Source: Actinomycetota bacterium | GTDB lineage: Bacteria; Actinomycetota; Actinomycetes; Nanopelagicales; Nanopelagicaceae | NCBI GenBank assembly: GCA_026393075.1 | Contig: JAPLAW010000008.1 | Coordinates: 1 to 64,000 of the forward strand | Direction: 5' to 3' | Length of the DNA: 64,000 nucleotides | Shown: one piece after another, positions 30,434-43,243 of the stretch | Layout: each line of letters starts with the position of its first letter | Position numbering within the stretch: the stretch's first letter is position 1 | The notes under the pieces: generated by a model | The model's input: only the letters and a program-made list of their open reading frames with translations | Database searches by the model: none | What the model was told of the DNA's origin: nothing | Position numbers and translations under genes: made by a program

Positions 30434-31525
30434 ATGCGTGAATATTTAGTAACTCTGCTTATTGCCGCAGCGCTCTGCTATTTAATTACGCCATTAGTTC
30501 GCAAGTATGCACTTAAGTTTGGTGCAGTTGCTCAAGTTAGATCACGCGATGCTCACACCACACCGACTGCTCGTTGGGGCGGGGTAGCAATGTGGCTCGC
30601 AATGACGTTTACCTTCTTAATCGTCAATCACTTCTCCTTAGTTGGAAAATCATTTGGCCGCGAAGCTCAAGGAATTTTCTTGGCTGCCACATTTATAGTT
30701 TTACTGGGCATGGCAGATGATCGTTATGAACTCGATTCGCTTACTAAGTTAGCCGGCCAGGCATTGGCTGCTGGAATTTTATTGCTCTACGGTGTTCAAG
30801 TTCTCTGGATTCCAGCCAGTGAAGTTATTACCTTGCCAGCCAGCGTTGGTCAGTTCTTAACTGTGTTAATTGTGCTGGTAACGATAAATGCGGTGAACTT
30901 TATTGATGGCTTAGATGGTCTAGCTGCCGGAATTGTTGCCGTATCTGCAGCTGCATTCTTCGCCTTTTCTTACTTATTAGCAGTTGTTTACGGCTTTTCG
31001 CGCGCTGGTGCTCCATCACTTATGACAGCTGTAATTATTGGTGTTTGCATTGGTTTCTTGCCACATAACTGGCACCCAGCTCGCATCTTCATGGGTGATT
31101 CTGGTTCGATGTTGCTCGGTTTAGTTCTAGCTGCATCTGCAATTACCTTAACTGGCCAGATTGATCCCAATGCAATATCTGAGGCAAAACTTGGACCAAC
31201 TTTGTTGCCGCTATTTCTACCATTTGCAGTTTTAGCGATTCCACTTTCAGATTTAGTGCTCGCGGTTATTCGACGAATCGCAAAAGGTAAATCTCCGTTC
31301 TCACCAGATAAAGAACATCTACATCACCGCTTGATCAGTGCTGGTAAGACGCAACAACGCACTGCAGTGATTATGTATTTAGCTACAGCCACAATTGCAT
31401 TCCCAGTAACGATTGCAGCGTTTGAACCAATCTGGGTTGCTGCGCTTTCCGCAGTTGTTCTATTGGCAATAACAATTTCGGTGTATCGACTAAAACTTGA
31501 AAAGGTGGCGAAAGTTAATGGCTAA
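30434..31525 (+). CDS. MraY/WecA-family undecaprenyl-phosphate GlcNAc-1-phosphate transferase
   Basis: LGMADDRYELDSLTKL, NAVNFIDGLDGLAAG, FLPHNWHPARIFMGDSGSMLLG. Confidence 0.92.
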   Translation: MREYLVTLLIAAALCYLITPLVRKYALKFGAVAQVRSRDAHTTPTARWGGVAMWLAMTFTFLIVNHFSLVGKSFGREAQGIFLAATFIVLLGMADDRYELDSLTKLAGQALAAGILLLYGVQVLWIPASEVITLPASVGQFLTVLIVLVTINAVNFIDGLDGLAAGIVAVSAAAFFAFSYLLAVVYGFSRAGAPSLMTAVIIGVCIGFLPHNWHPARIFMGDSGSMLLGLVLAASAITLTGQIDPNAISEAKLGPTLLPLFLPFAVLAIPLSDLVLAVIRRIAKGKSPFSPDKEHLHHRLISAGKTQQRTAVIMYLATATIAFPVTIAAFEPIWVAALSAVVLLAITISVYRLKLEKVAKVNG

Positions 31526-31943
31526 AAATGATCCAGAGAGTCAGTTACTGCGCGGCGCTTTAATTCCATCATTTGCAGTTGGTGTGGTTGCAATTGCAAT
31601 TGCTACTTTCGCGCAAGGCCGAGCTGGTTTATTTGGCGCACTCCTTGCTCAGTTCATTGTGGTTATCTTCTTTGCAGTCCATCTCTTCGTCTCGCGGCTT
31701 TCAACCAAATTAGACCCACTGAGCACATTCGCACTTGCCCTTTTTTCTTACTTTGCCAAACTTCTCTTACTAACTGGATTCCTAATTGCCTTAACTCGCC
31801 TAACTTCGCGCGATACGATCGATCGAGCCAGCTTTGGGCTAACTGCCATCGCGCTGACTTTTGCCTGGCTAGGCGGGGAAATTGCTAGTTACCTAAAATC
31901 GCGGTTGCATTTATCTCTACCCCCTAAATCGGGCGAGCAGTAA
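31497..31943 (+). CDS. Small membrane protein upstream of ATP synthase (AtpI-position)
   Basis: Four hydrophobic segments; overlaps the wecA-like gene and precedes atp genes. Confidence 0.55.
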   Translation: MKRWRKLMAKNDPESQLLRGALIPSFAVGVVAIAIATFAQGRAGLFGALLAQFIVVIFFAVHLFVSRLSTKLDPLSTFALALFSYFAKLLLLTGFLIALTRLTSRDTIDRASFGLTAIALTFAWLGGEIASYLKSRLHLSLPPKSGEQ

Positions 31944-31982
31944 GATCAGTAGCAAGAGCAATAAATAGGTAAGGAGCTCGAA

Positions 31983-32174
31983 ATGGCAATGAAAGATGAA
32001 GGCAACGCCCTCTGGTCGATCTTTGGCTATCTCCTTTCCGGAATGCTCTTTTGGGGTGGGGTTGGATACGGGCTCGATCAGTGGCTCAACCAGGGCTATT
32101 TCCTTTTGATTGGCCTGCTGCTCGGAATTGGCGCTGCGATCTACCTGGTTTGGCTCCGCTTCGGCCGCGAATAA
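31983..32174 (+). CDS. AtpZ/AtpI-like F0F1-ATPase assembly protein
   Basis: 63 aa, two TM, GYLLSGMLFWGGVGYGLDQWL. Confidence 0.65.
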   Translation: MAMKDEGNALWSIFGYLLSGMLFWGGVGYGLDQWLNQGYFLLIGLLLGIGAAIYLVWLRFGRE

Positions 32175-32307
32175 GGCTGCCTTTTCGACTTTGGGCCTTG
32201 ATAAGTCTCAGCCGCTAGTAACCCAATCCACAGCGGTTGGATTTCACACAGGTGCCCCTGAAGCCATAAGGTTGCTCAGTCTTAGTTGGTATACGGATTA
32301 AAAAGGG

Positions 32308-33102
32308 GTGTGCGTGCGCTCGCTATTTAGACTTAGCGGAGAAGGCGAAGGATTCGTCCCGCCAAGCAGCAACGACTTTGAATTGCCACCCGTTTTTGGC
32401 GATAACGCCTTTACCACTAAACCAATTATTTTAGTTTTCTTATCGGTAATTTTAGTTTCAGTTTTCTTCTTACTTTCTTCACGCAAAGCAGCAGTTGTGC
32501 CTTCCAAGCTGCAATTTGCCGGTGAATCAATCTATAGCTTTGTGCGTAATGACCTTGGCCGCGACATTATCGGCCACGAATTCATGCGCTTTGTGCCTTA
32601 CTTATTCACACTATTTACCTTCGTACTCACTAATAACATCTTCGGAATTGTGCCGTTCTTGCAATTCCCGGCGATGTCACGCGTTAGCTTCCCGTACGTC
32701 TTGGCGGTATTTACCTTCGTAGTTTTCCACTACGTCGGAATCCGCAAGCAAGGCCTCATTAAATATCTTAAAGACATCATGTTCATGCCTGGTGTGCCAA
32801 AGCCGGTTTATATTTTGCTAACTCCAATTGAATTAGCAACTTTCTTCTTAGTTCGCCCGCTAACACTTTCACTTCGTTTATTCGCGAATATGTTCGCTGG
32901 CCACTTACTACTTCTAGTTTTCATCTTGGGTGGAGAACATCTATTCCAAGGTGTGCTCGGTTTGAAGTTGATCAGTCCATTTGCTTTCGCATTTGGTATC
33001 GGTCTTACTTTCTTCGAGTTTATGGTCCAATGTCTACAGGCGTACATCTTTACTCTGTTGACCGCTCTATATATCGCCGGCGCCCTTGCCGACGAGCACT
33101 AG
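32308..33102 (+). CDS. atpB: ATP synthase F0 subunit a
   Basis: PLTLSLRLFANMFAGHLLL, QAYIFTLLTALYIAGALADEH. Confidence 0.96.
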   Translation: MCVRSLFRLSGEGEGFVPPSSNDFELPPVFGDNAFTTKPIILVFLSVILVSVFFLLSSRKAAVVPSKLQFAGESIYSFVRNDLGRDIIGHEFMRFVPYLFTLFTFVLTNNIFGIVPFLQFPAMSRVSFPYVLAVFTFVVFHYVGIRKQGLIKYLKDIMFMPGVPKPVYILLTPIELATFFLVRPLTLSLRLFANMFAGHLLLLVFILGGEHLFQGVLGLKLISPFAFAFGIGLTFFEFMVQCLQAYIFTLLTALYIAGALADEH

Positions 33103-33137
33103 CTATAAAAAACTAATAACTAACGAAAGGTAAGAAA

Positions 33138-33341
33138 ATGACAGGCACACTCAACCTGGTCGGTTATGGCCTCTCTGCAATCGGACCCGCGATTGCAACC
33201 GGAATGATCTTCGCTGCTTACATCAGTGGCGTAGCTCGTCAACCTGAAGCACGCAGCGTTCTACAGCCAATTGCCTTCCTTGGATTCGCACTTGCTGAAG
33301 CGCTTGCACTATTCGGTCTAGTTCTAGCTTTCGTTCTCTAA
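33138..33341 (+). CDS. atpE: ATP synthase F0 subunit c
   Basis: 67 aa, [28 protein letters not shown] (H+-type carboxylate context). Confidence 0.96.
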   Translation: MTGTLNLVGYGLSAIGPAIATGMIFAAYISGVARQPEARSVLQPIAFLGFALAEALALFGLVLAFVL

Positions 33342-33397
33342 TCCAGCGATCTATTTAAACCAGAAGCAATTAGAGAAAATCTAGAGATAGGTAACTA

Positions 33398-33928
33398 ATG
33401 GAGAATTCACTTTATGCAGCAGCGGAGAAAGTTAATCCGCTTGTTCCGCATACTGCCGAGCTAATTGTTGGCGCAGTCGCCTTCCTATTGCTCTTCTTGG
33501 TTTTGCGTAGTCGCGTTGTGCCAATGTTTGAAAAAGCATTCACAGAGCGCACTGCTGCAATTCAAGGTGGTATGGAACGTGCTGAAAAAGCTCAACTTGA
33601 GGCTCAACGCGCATTAGCGCAGTACAACGATCAGCTTTCAACAGCTCGCGAAGAAGCGCAGAAGATGCGCGAAGACGCACGAGTTCAAGGAACTGCAATT
33701 GTTGAAGAACTTCGAGTTAAGGCACAAGAAGAAGCAGCTCGCATCACTGCAGCTGCACATGCATCGATCGAGTCAGAACGTCAGCAAGCCGTTACTTCGC
33801 TTCGTAGTGAAGTGGGCGCACTTGCAGTTGAACTCGCATCAAAGATCGTTGGCGAAGCGCTAGATGACCAGGCTCGACAATCACGTATTGTCGATCGCTT
33901 CCTTGATGATCTCGAGAAGTCCAAGTAA
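33398..33928 (+). CDS. atpF: ATP synthase F0 subunit b
   Basis: N-terminal TM + long helix; operon position. Confidence 0.95.
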   Translation: MENSLYAAAEKVNPLVPHTAELIVGAVAFLLLFLVLRSRVVPMFEKAFTERTAAIQGGMERAEKAQLEAQRALAQYNDQLSTAREEAQKMREDARVQGTAIVEELRVKAQEEAARITAAAHASIESERQQAVTSLRSEVGALAVELASKIVGEALDDQARQSRIVDRFLDDLEKSK

Positions 33929-33954
33929 TCAGTAATTAAGAAGAGAAAGAGAAT

Positions 33955-34785
33955 ATGAGCGCATTTCTAGGTGGCAGTAGCCGGCAATCTTTACAGGTTG
34001 CTCGCGGTGCACTTGATGTTGCCGTAAAAGGCGCAACAGGTGCTGCAGCTGCGTCCCTTAGCGCTGAACTCTTTGTTGTCGCAAAGACTCTGCATGGTTC
34101 ACTTTCATTACGTCGTGCGATCACTGATCCATCACGTGATGCCAGTGCCAAAGAAACGCTCGTTAAAGATCTATTCAAATCTCTATCAGCACCAGCAATT
34201 GATTTAACCGCCAAGGTTTCATCTATTCGCTGGTCAAACTCAGGTGATCTAGTAAACGTGCTTGAGCAATTGGCGATTGAAGCGCAAGCATCTGCAGCCA
34301 ATATCGATGGCGCCCTAGATCGCGTAGAAGATGAGCTATTTGCAGCTGAACAGGCTGTTTCAGGTTCACCTGAACTGCGCAAAGCCTTGATCACAGTTGG
34401 CGCCGATAGCGCCAAAGCGGGCATCGTAAAAGACTTATTCGCTAAGAACGGCAGCCCATACACAGTGGCGCTACTTACCGAATTAGTAACAACTCTTCGT
34501 GGTCGCAGCATTGAAGTTGCATTCCACGATTACAAGTACGCACTAGCTGCTCGCCGCAATCGTGTTATCGCGCTGGTTCGAGTCGCAGTTGCACTAACTG
34601 ATGCACAACGCGATCGCCTAGCGACTGCGCTAACTGCTCAAGTTGGTCAACCAGTTCGTATCAATATTGAAGTTGATCCAAGCGTCTTAGGTGGCGTGGC
34701 AATCAAGTTCGCTGATGAATTAGTCGATGGCACTGTTGTCAATCGATTAGCAAGTGCCGGTCGATCCATGGCTAGATCAAACTAG
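33955..34785 (+). CDS. atpH: ATP synthase F1 subunit delta
   Basis: C-terminal GQPVRINIEVDPSVLGGVAIKFADELVDGTV. Confidence 0.95.
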   Translation: MSAFLGGSSRQSLQVARGALDVAVKGATGAAAASLSAELFVVAKTLHGSLSLRRAITDPSRDASAKETLVKDLFKSLSAPAIDLTAKVSSIRWSNSGDLVNVLEQLAIEAQASAANIDGALDRVEDELFAAEQAVSGSPELRKALITVGADSAKAGIVKDLFAKNGSPYTVALLTELVTTLRGRSIEVAFHDYKYALAARRNRVIALVRVAVALTDAQRDRLATALTAQVGQPVRINIEVDPSVLGGVAIKFADELVDGTVVNRLASAGRSMARSN

Positions 34786-34818
34786 CCGGACGAAGTAAGT
34801 AGAAAAGGGAGAAATAAA

Positions 34819-36459
34819 ATGGCGGAACTCACGATCCGACCTGACGAGATCAAAGATGCCTTGGCGAATTTCGTTAAGTCATATGATCCAGGAGTCGCAG
34901 CTCGCGACGAGGTTGGTACAGTCACGCAAGCAGGCGACGGTATCGCTCGTATCGAAGGATTGCCATCAACGATGGCTAACGAGCTCCTTCAATTTGAAAA
35001 TGGAACTTTAGGTCTAGCCCTTAACCTCGATGTTCGTGAAATCGGTGTGGTTATTTTGGGTGATTACGATGGCATTGAAGAAGGCACATCAGCGCGTCGT
35101 ACTGGAGAAATTCTTTCAGTACCAGTTGGCGATGGTTTCCTAGGTCGCGTAGTTGATCCACTTGGTCGTCCAATCGATGGCAAAGGTGAAATCAAAGCTG
35201 AAGCACGTCGTGCTCTAGAACTTCAGGCTCCCTCTGTAGTTCAGCGCCAACCTGTTAAAGAGCCTATGGCTACTGGTATTAAAGCAATCGACGCAATGAC
35301 TGCAATCGGCCGCGGTCAGCGTCAGTTGATTATTGGTGACCGTCAGACAGGTAAGACAGCAGTTGCTGTCGACACCATCATTAACCAGTTAGAGAACTGG
35401 AAAACTGGCGATCCAAAGAAGCAAGTTAAATGTATTTATGTTGCGATTGGTCAAAAAGGTTCAACCATCGCTTCTGTTAAGGCTTCGCTAGAAGAAGCTG
35501 GCGCAATGGAATACACAACAATCGTGGCTTCTCCTGCTTCAGACCCAGCGGGCTTTAAGTACTTAGCTCCTTACACCGGTTCGGCAATTGGTCAGCACTG
35601 GATGTACAACGGACAACACGTGCTAATTGTTTTTGATGATCTATCAAAGCAAGCCGAGGCTTATCGTTCAGTCTCACTATTGCTACGTCGTCCACCAGGT
35701 CGCGAAGCGTACCCAGGCGACGTTTTCTACTTACACTCACGTTTGCTAGAACGTTGCGCAAAGCTTTCCGATGAACTCGGTGGCGGTTCAATGACTGGTC
35801 TACCAATCATTGAAACAAAGGGTAATGACGTTTCTGCGTTCATTCCGACTAACGTAATTTCAATTACCGATGGTCAGTGCTTCCTTGAAACAGATCTTTT
35901 CAACGCCGGTGTTCGCCCAGCGATTAACGTAGGTATTTCGGTATCTCGCGTTGGTGGTTCTGCGCAGACAAAGGCAATGAAGAAGATTGCTGGTCGCTTG
36001 CGTCTTGACCTTGCTCAGTTCCGTGAACTCGAAGCATTCGCTGCTTTCGGTTCAGATCTAGATGCTGCATCAAAGGCGCAACTAGAGCGTGGTGCTCGCA
36101 TGGTTGAACTACTAAAGCAGGGTCAATACTCACCTTATTCAGTAGAACGCCAAGTAGTTTCAATTTGGGCAGGTACTTCAGGCAAGCTTGACGATGTAGC
36201 AGTTGCTGATATTCGTCGTTTTGAAGCTGAACTACTTGAATTCATTGGTCGCGAGCGCAAGGACATCTTCAAGGTTATTTCTGAAACGAAAGACCTAAAC
36301 GATGACACCATCGCTGCCATGACTGAAGCAGTTGCTGCTTACAAGCTGCAATTTAAGCCAACAGTTTCGGCCGCTCTTAATGAAGCAGCAGCTGAAGCTC
36401 TAGATGGCGAAGGAAACGAGCAGATCACTAAGTTCGTTCCACCGGCGGCGAAGAAGTAA
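34819..36459 (+). CDS. atpA: ATP synthase F1 subunit alpha
   Basis: [18 protein letters not shown]. Confidence 0.98.
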   Translation: MAELTIRPDEIKDALANFVKSYDPGVAARDEVGTVTQAGDGIARIEGLPSTMANELLQFENGTLGLALNLDVREIGVVILGDYDGIEEGTSARRTGEILSVPVGDGFLGRVVDPLGRPIDGKGEIKAEARRALELQAPSVVQRQPVKEPMATGIKAIDAMTAIGRGQRQLIIGDRQTGKTAVAVDTIINQLENWKTGDPKKQVKCIYVAIGQKGSTIASVKASLEEAGAMEYTTIVASPASDPAGFKYLAPYTGSAIGQHWMYNGQHVLIVFDDLSKQAEAYRSVSLLLRRPPGREAYPGDVFYLHSRLLERCAKLSDELGGGSMTGLPIIETKGNDVSAFIPTNVISITDGQCFLETDLFNAGVRPAINVGISVSRVGGSAQTKAMKKIAGRLRLDLAQFRELEAFAAFGSDLDAASKAQLERGARMVELLKQGQYSPYSVERQVVSIWAGTSGKLDDVAVADIRRFEAELLEFIGRERKDIFKVISETKDLNDDTIAAMTEAVAAYKLQFKPTVSAALNEAAAEALDGEGNEQITKFVPPAAKK

Positions 36460-36462
36460 CAA

Positions 36463-38801
<2,339 letters not shown>

Positions 38802-38804
38802 CTC

Positions 38805-39056
38805 ATGACACTTAAAGTCGCAGTAGTTTCACCAACACAGAAGGTTTGGTCAGGCGAGGCTTCATTTATCTCAGCTCGCACAACCGAAGGTGATCTTGGC
38901 GTATTGCCTGGTCACGCACCTTTATTTGGTGTTCTAGTCGACGGAGCAGTCAGCATCAAAGGTACCGATGGAACCACCCAAGAATTCAATGTTCATGGTG
39001 GCTTCTTATCAGTTTCAAATGATCGAGTTTCGATCTTAACTGAGTCAGTTGGCTAA
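38805..39056 (+). CDS. atpC: ATP synthase F1 subunit epsilon, short form (83 aa)
   Basis: SGEASFISARTTEGDLGVLPGHAPLF; ends right after the beta-sandwich; terminator 13 bp downstream. Confidence 0.93.
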   Translation: MTLKVAVVSPTQKVWSGEASFISARTTEGDLGVLPGHAPLFGVLVDGAVSIKGTDGTTQEFNVHGGFLSVSNDRVSILTESVG

Positions 39057-39068
39057 TTAGTTCTAAGT

Positions 39069-39106
39069 AAAAATCCCGGTAGAAATATCTACCGGGATTT
39101 TTTTAC
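39069..39106 (+). terminator. Intrinsic terminator of atp operon (near-symmetric, may serve murA too)
   Basis: AAAATCCCGGTAGAAATATCTACCGGGATTTTTTT. Confidence 0.88.
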
Positions 39107-39122
39107 TTTAAAACAAGAAGAT

Positions 39123-40385
39123 TTAAAGTTCGCGAGTAACGTCAGCGCCAAGTGCGCGTAATTGTTTAGCAAAATCTGGGTAGCCACGATCAATGTGATA
39201 ACCATCTTCGACAAAAGTTATGCCATCGCTGACTAAACCAGCTAAAACCAAGCCTGCGCCAGCCCGAATATCAGTGGCCACAACAGGTGCACTAGATAGC
39301 TTTTCCACCCCAGTTATAGCTGCGTGATGGCCATCAATAGTGATTTGTGCGCCTAATCTGATCAATTCATTAACGAACATAAAGCGACCTTCGAATACGT
39401 TTTCGGTCACTATGGCATCACCAGTTGCAATGGCATTTAACGTGATAACCATTGGCTGTAGATCTGTAGGAAAACCAGGGTAGGGAAGTGTTGAAACATC
39501 AATTGCCTTCGGGCGAGAATCCATGCGAACTCGGATTGAGTTTTCATTTGAAGTAACGATCGCGCCGGCGGCAGTTAATTTCTCAAGTGGGATTTCTAAA
39601 TCTTGCGCACGTGCTCCGTTAATCGTGATGTCGCCCTGCGTCATGGCCGCGGCGAATGCCCAAGTACCAGTAACGATGCGATCTGCAATAGTTGCATGAT
39701 CTGTTGGGTGCATTTTTGCAACACCAGTAATTGTGATTAGCGGTGTTCCTAGACCATCAATTTTTGCGCCCATACCAATAAGGAAATTTCCGAGATCAAC
39801 TAAATCTGGTTCGCGCGCTGCGTTGTCAATCGTGGTCACACCTTTTGCCAATACTGCGGCAGTCATTAAGTTTTCGGTTGCGCCAACGCTTGGAAAATCT
39901 AAAACAATTTCGGCACCTGTTAAACCGTTAGGTGCTTCAGCAATTACATAACCATGTTCATTGTGGGCTTTAGCACCAAGGGATTCAAGACCGCGGATAT
40001 GAAAATCTAAACCACGAGAACCAATGGCATCGCCGCCAGGTAGAGCAACTTCAGCTTGGCCAACACGAGCAACAAGTGGGCCGAGCACGTTAATAGAGGC
40101 ACGCATCTTGCGTACTAAATCGTAATCAGCACGATGACCCGGAACTTCTGGCACATCAATAGTTACTAAATCTGCACCGCGAACAACTGTGCAACCTAAG
40201 CGGGTAAGCAGATCAGCCATGATGTCGACGTCTGCAATATCAGGCACGTTGCGAATAGTGGTTTTGCCAGCTGCTAAGAGCGAAGCGGCCATAAGTTTTA
40301 GGGCCGAGTTCTTAGCCCCACTAACGCTAACTTCGCCGGTCAGCCGGGCGCCACCGACAACACGGAAGCGGTCAATTGCAGCCAT
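39123..40385 (-). CDS. murA: UDP-N-acetylglucosamine 1-carboxyvinyltransferase (MurA), Asp in place of catalytic-loop Cys
   Basis: [17 protein letters not shown]; loop [25 protein letters not shown]. Confidence 0.96.
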   Translation of the reverse strand: MAAIDRFRVVGGARLTGEVSVSGAKNSALKLMAASLLAAGKTTIRNVPDIADVDIMADLLTRLGCTVVRGADLVTIDVPEVPGHRADYDLVRKMRASINVLGPLVARVGQAEVALPGGDAIGSRGLDFHIRGLESLGAKAHNEHGYVIAEAPNGLTGAEIVLDFPSVGATENLMTAAVLAKGVTTIDNAAREPDLVDLGNFLIGMGAKIDGLGTPLITITGVAKMHPTDHATIADRIVTGTWAFAAAMTQGDITINGARAQDLEIPLEKLTAAGAIVTSNENSIRVRMDSRPKAIDVSTLPYPGFPTDLQPMVITLNAIATGDAIVTENVFEGRFMFVNELIRLGAQITIDGHHAAITGVEKLSSAPVVATDIRAGAGLVLAGLVSDGITFVEDGYHIDRGYPDFAKQLRALGADVTREL

Positions 40386-40465
40386 GGCGGCACCCCTTTC
40401 AAATTCTTTAATGCAACGTTAATTCTCGAGTGGTCGTATCTTATCTGCCCGATTAGGCTCTCCCC

Positions 40466-41038
40466 ATGGTTAATTTGACGCGGATTTACACAAAAACTGG
40501 CGATGATGGAACTACTTCACTCGGCGATATGAGCCGCACTTCGAAGAACGATCCACGTCTTGAGGCATATGCCACCGTAGATGAAGCTAACTCAGCAATC
40601 GGTGTTGCTCTATGTGCCGATACATTGCCGGCTGAATTAAAGCCGCTATTGATTCGTATTCAAAATGATCTCTTCGATGTGGGCGCAGATCTTTGTACTC
40701 CAGTAGTAGATGAACCAAAAATTGAACCACTGCGTGTTCTGGAATCACAGATTACTTATCTGGAAGAACAGATTGATGCTTACAACGAACAACTAGAACC
40801 GCTTCGCTCATTTGTGTTGCCATCAGGAACTTTGGCTGCAGCTAACTTACATGTGGCAAGAACTGTTGCTCGTCGCGCTGAGCGTTGCACATGGGCTGCC
40901 ATTCACGCATTTGGTGGCGGTGTTAACCCACTAGCTGCAAAGTACTTAAATCGCTTATCTGATCTTCTCTTTGTGCTTGCTCGAATCTCAAATAAAGAGC
41001 AAGGCGATGAACTTTGGGTACCTGGAGCTAACCGCTAA
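40466..41038 (+). CDS. PduO-type ATP:cob(I)alamin adenosyltransferase
   Basis: IYTKTGDDGTTSLGD, YATVDEANSAIGVA, RTVARRAERC. Confidence 0.94.
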   Translation: MVNLTRIYTKTGDDGTTSLGDMSRTSKNDPRLEAYATVDEANSAIGVALCADTLPAELKPLLIRIQNDLFDVGADLCTPVVDEPKIEPLRVLESQITYLEEQIDAYNEQLEPLRSFVLPSGTLAAANLHVARTVARRAERCTWAAIHAFGGGVNPLAAKYLNRLSDLLFVLARISNKEQGDELWVPGANR

Positions 41039-41574
41039 TTTGGAGTTGGCGTATAGACGTTAGTTTTTAGTGTCTCGGTAGCAGGTGCATGATGGCAAAT
41101 CACATTTATATTTGAGATTTTGTTTCCGCGCTCAATATCTTCAGAACTAATTAAAAGTATTGTTTTATATACCTTTTTTGCAGTTCCGGTCATAGTTGTT
41201 CGGATCGTGCCAAAAGTAGTAATAGTTTTATCTTCTAAGTTTTTCGGGCCAACAACTCTTGATTTAATCTCCCACCATGAGCAACCATTTGTTGAAGCCA
41301 CAGTAATCGCACCGCATGAGTACTTCTGACAAATTAGTACGCCATCTACTTTCTCGGCTAATTGCGCGGTAATGACTTTACTATTTGAGGCAATGCCAAC
41401 TAACTCTTTAACAGTTGGAACTTTTGCATAGATCTCACCTTTTACCGTGAAGCCAACTGGCGGCCACTTTGGTGAAGGTGAAGGTTTAATTTTTGATGCG
41501 GCACTTGCCCCGCTTGCTCCCAGTGAAATCACTAGCAGAATTACTAACCCAAGGCGCTTCACTTGTTCTCCCAA
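41035..41574 (-). CDS. Secreted protein of unknown function (signal peptide)
   Basis: N-terminal hydrophobic LGLVILLVISLGASGASAAS; overlaps ABC gene end. Confidence 0.55.
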   Translation of the reverse strand: MGEQVKRLGLVILLVISLGASGASAASKIKPSPSPKWPPVGFTVKGEIYAKVPTVKELVGIASNSKVITAQLAEKVDGVLICQKYSCGAITVASTNGCSWWEIKSRVVGPKNLEDKTITTFGTIRTTMTGTAKKVYKTILLISSEDIERGNKISNINVICHHAPATETLKTNVYTPTPN

Positions 41575-42365
41575 CGGAAAGTCTTAACCGCAAAGAAGAG
41601 GCCGACAATAAGCCAAACTAGAAGAATTAAGGCGGTGCGACCACCTTCCCAGCTCTTAGCAACTTCTTGCGCAGCGAATGAGTCGGGTAAGAAAACGCTA
41701 CGCATTCCTTGAGTTAGCCATTTGAGTGGAAAGATTGCGGCAACTTGTTGCATCCAGCCAGGTAATTGGGTGAAGACAAAGAAAACGCCACTAAAGAATT
41801 GCAAAATGATTACTACTGGCGAAACTATCGCTGATGCGCCGCGACCATTCTTTGGCACTGAAGAAAATGCCACACCAAGTGCTGTTGAACTGGCAGTTCC
41901 GAGCACTAATAACCAAGTAAAAGTTAACCATTTGCTTGGTTCAGTCGGCATATTTAAACCAAAGAAGGCAACGCCAATGGCAAGCAAAATAATAACTTGC
42001 ACTGCCATACTGACAAGGACTGAGATTGCTTTGCCGATGAAGTAACTAGTAATTGGCAAAGGTGTGCCACGCAAGCGTTTGATAGCGCCCATGTCACGCT
42101 CGATTGGAATATTGATAGCGATATTTTGAAAGCCAGTATTTACTAAACCAGAGGCAATCATGCCAGCGACAAAATATTGGCTAAACGTCACACCGGGTGC
42201 AATGGTGTCTTTAAAAACGCTACCAAAGATTGCCAATAAAATAACGGGGAAGAAGATGGTAAACACCACTGCTTCTTTCTGGCGTGAAAATTGAATAATT
42301 TCCATTTGGCCACGCAGTAAGCCCAGTTTTAAGGTGCCCGGTACTTTATTCATGCTGGCCACCAA
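41559..42365 (-). CDS. ABC-2 type transporter permease
   Basis: ABC-2 membrane pattern, overlapping ATPase gene upstream. Confidence 0.88.
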   Translation of the reverse strand: MVASMNKVPGTLKLGLLRGQMEIIQFSRQKEAVVFTIFFPVILLAIFGSVFKDTIAPGVTFSQYFVAGMIASGLVNTGFQNIAINIPIERDMGAIKRLRGTPLPITSYFIGKAISVLVSMAVQVIILLAIGVAFFGLNMPTEPSKWLTFTWLLVLGTASSTALGVAFSSVPKNGRGASAIVSPVVIILQFFSGVFFVFTQLPGWMQQVAAIFPLKWLTQGMRSVFLPDSFAAQEVAKSWEGGRTALILLVWLIVGLFFAVKTFRWENK

Positions 42366-43197
42366 TCATCTTTAAGTAAATATCTTCTAGTGATGGTCGA
42401 GTGATGACTAATTTTGGAATCTCGCCACCAAATTGCGCAGCTAATTTTGTAACAACCGCTGTTGGGTTATCGCTCTCTTCAGATTTAAGACCAGATGTTC
42501 CCAGCCAAGATACGGTAGCTTTTGCGGTACTGCGACCACCGAGTAGCGCAGGTGTGGAAACTTCAACTATTTTCCCGGCCGTAATAACTGCAACTCGATC
42601 GGCTAACTCTTCAGCTTCATCGAGGTAGTGAGTAGTTAATAAAATTGTGGTGCCGCCAGCCTTTAGGTCACGTATCAACGACCAGAATGCACGCCGCGCT
42701 TCTGGGTCAAAACCAGTTGTTGGTTCATCGAGAAATAAAAGTTCTGGATTTCCGATAATTCCAAGCGCCACATCAAGTCGACGTCTTTGCCCACCTGATA
42801 ATTCCAGGACTAATGAATCGCGTTTTGCGGTAAGACCTACTGCTTCGATCACTTGATCAACATCGCGCGGGTTGGCATAGAAAGCGCTGAAATGCTTAAC
42901 AATTTCGCGCACCTTAAATGAACCAGCGTCTGATGCGGTCTGCAGAACGATGCCGATGCGATTACGCCAACTGCGGCCAGCATCGCCTTTGGTGGCTGGG
43001 TCAAACCCCAGCACACTAACCGAGCCGCTATCAGGTGCTCGGAAGCCGGCCAGAATTTCAACGGTGGTGGTCTTGCCGGCGCCATTTGGGCCCAACAGAG
43101 CGAAAATCTCGCCTGCCTCGATCGCTAGATCGATGCCAGCGACGGCGGTGAAGTCGCCATATGACTTTGTAAGGCCCTTAACTTCAATCACCTTCAT
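42346..43197 (-). CDS. ABC transporter ATP-binding protein (drug-efflux/DrrA-like)
   Basis: LLGPNGAGKTTTVEILAG, LSGGQRRRLDVALG, LFLDEPTTGFD. Confidence 0.93.
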   Translation of the reverse strand: MKVIEVKGLTKSYGDFTAVAGIDLAIEAGEIFALLGPNGAGKTTTVEILAGFRAPDSGSVSVLGFDPATKGDAGRSWRNRIGIVLQTASDAGSFKVREIVKHFSAFYANPRDVDQVIEAVGLTAKRDSLVLELSGGQRRRLDVALGIIGNPELLFLDEPTTGFDPEARRAFWSLIRDLKAGGTTILLTTHYLDEAEELADRVAVITAGKIVEVSTPALLGGRSTAKATVSWLGTSGLKSEESDNPTAVVTKLAAQFGGEIPKLVITRPSLEDIYLKMIGGQHE

Positions 43198-43243
43198 GGC
43201 TCCAGCCTGTCACAAGAAGCTGAAAAATGCGAGAAAATGAACC

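Noticed and set aside
33936-34511. 191-aa minus-strand ORF opposite atpH
   Set aside because: Antisense to a confidently assigned atpH; Ser/Ala/Arg-rich shadow ORF.
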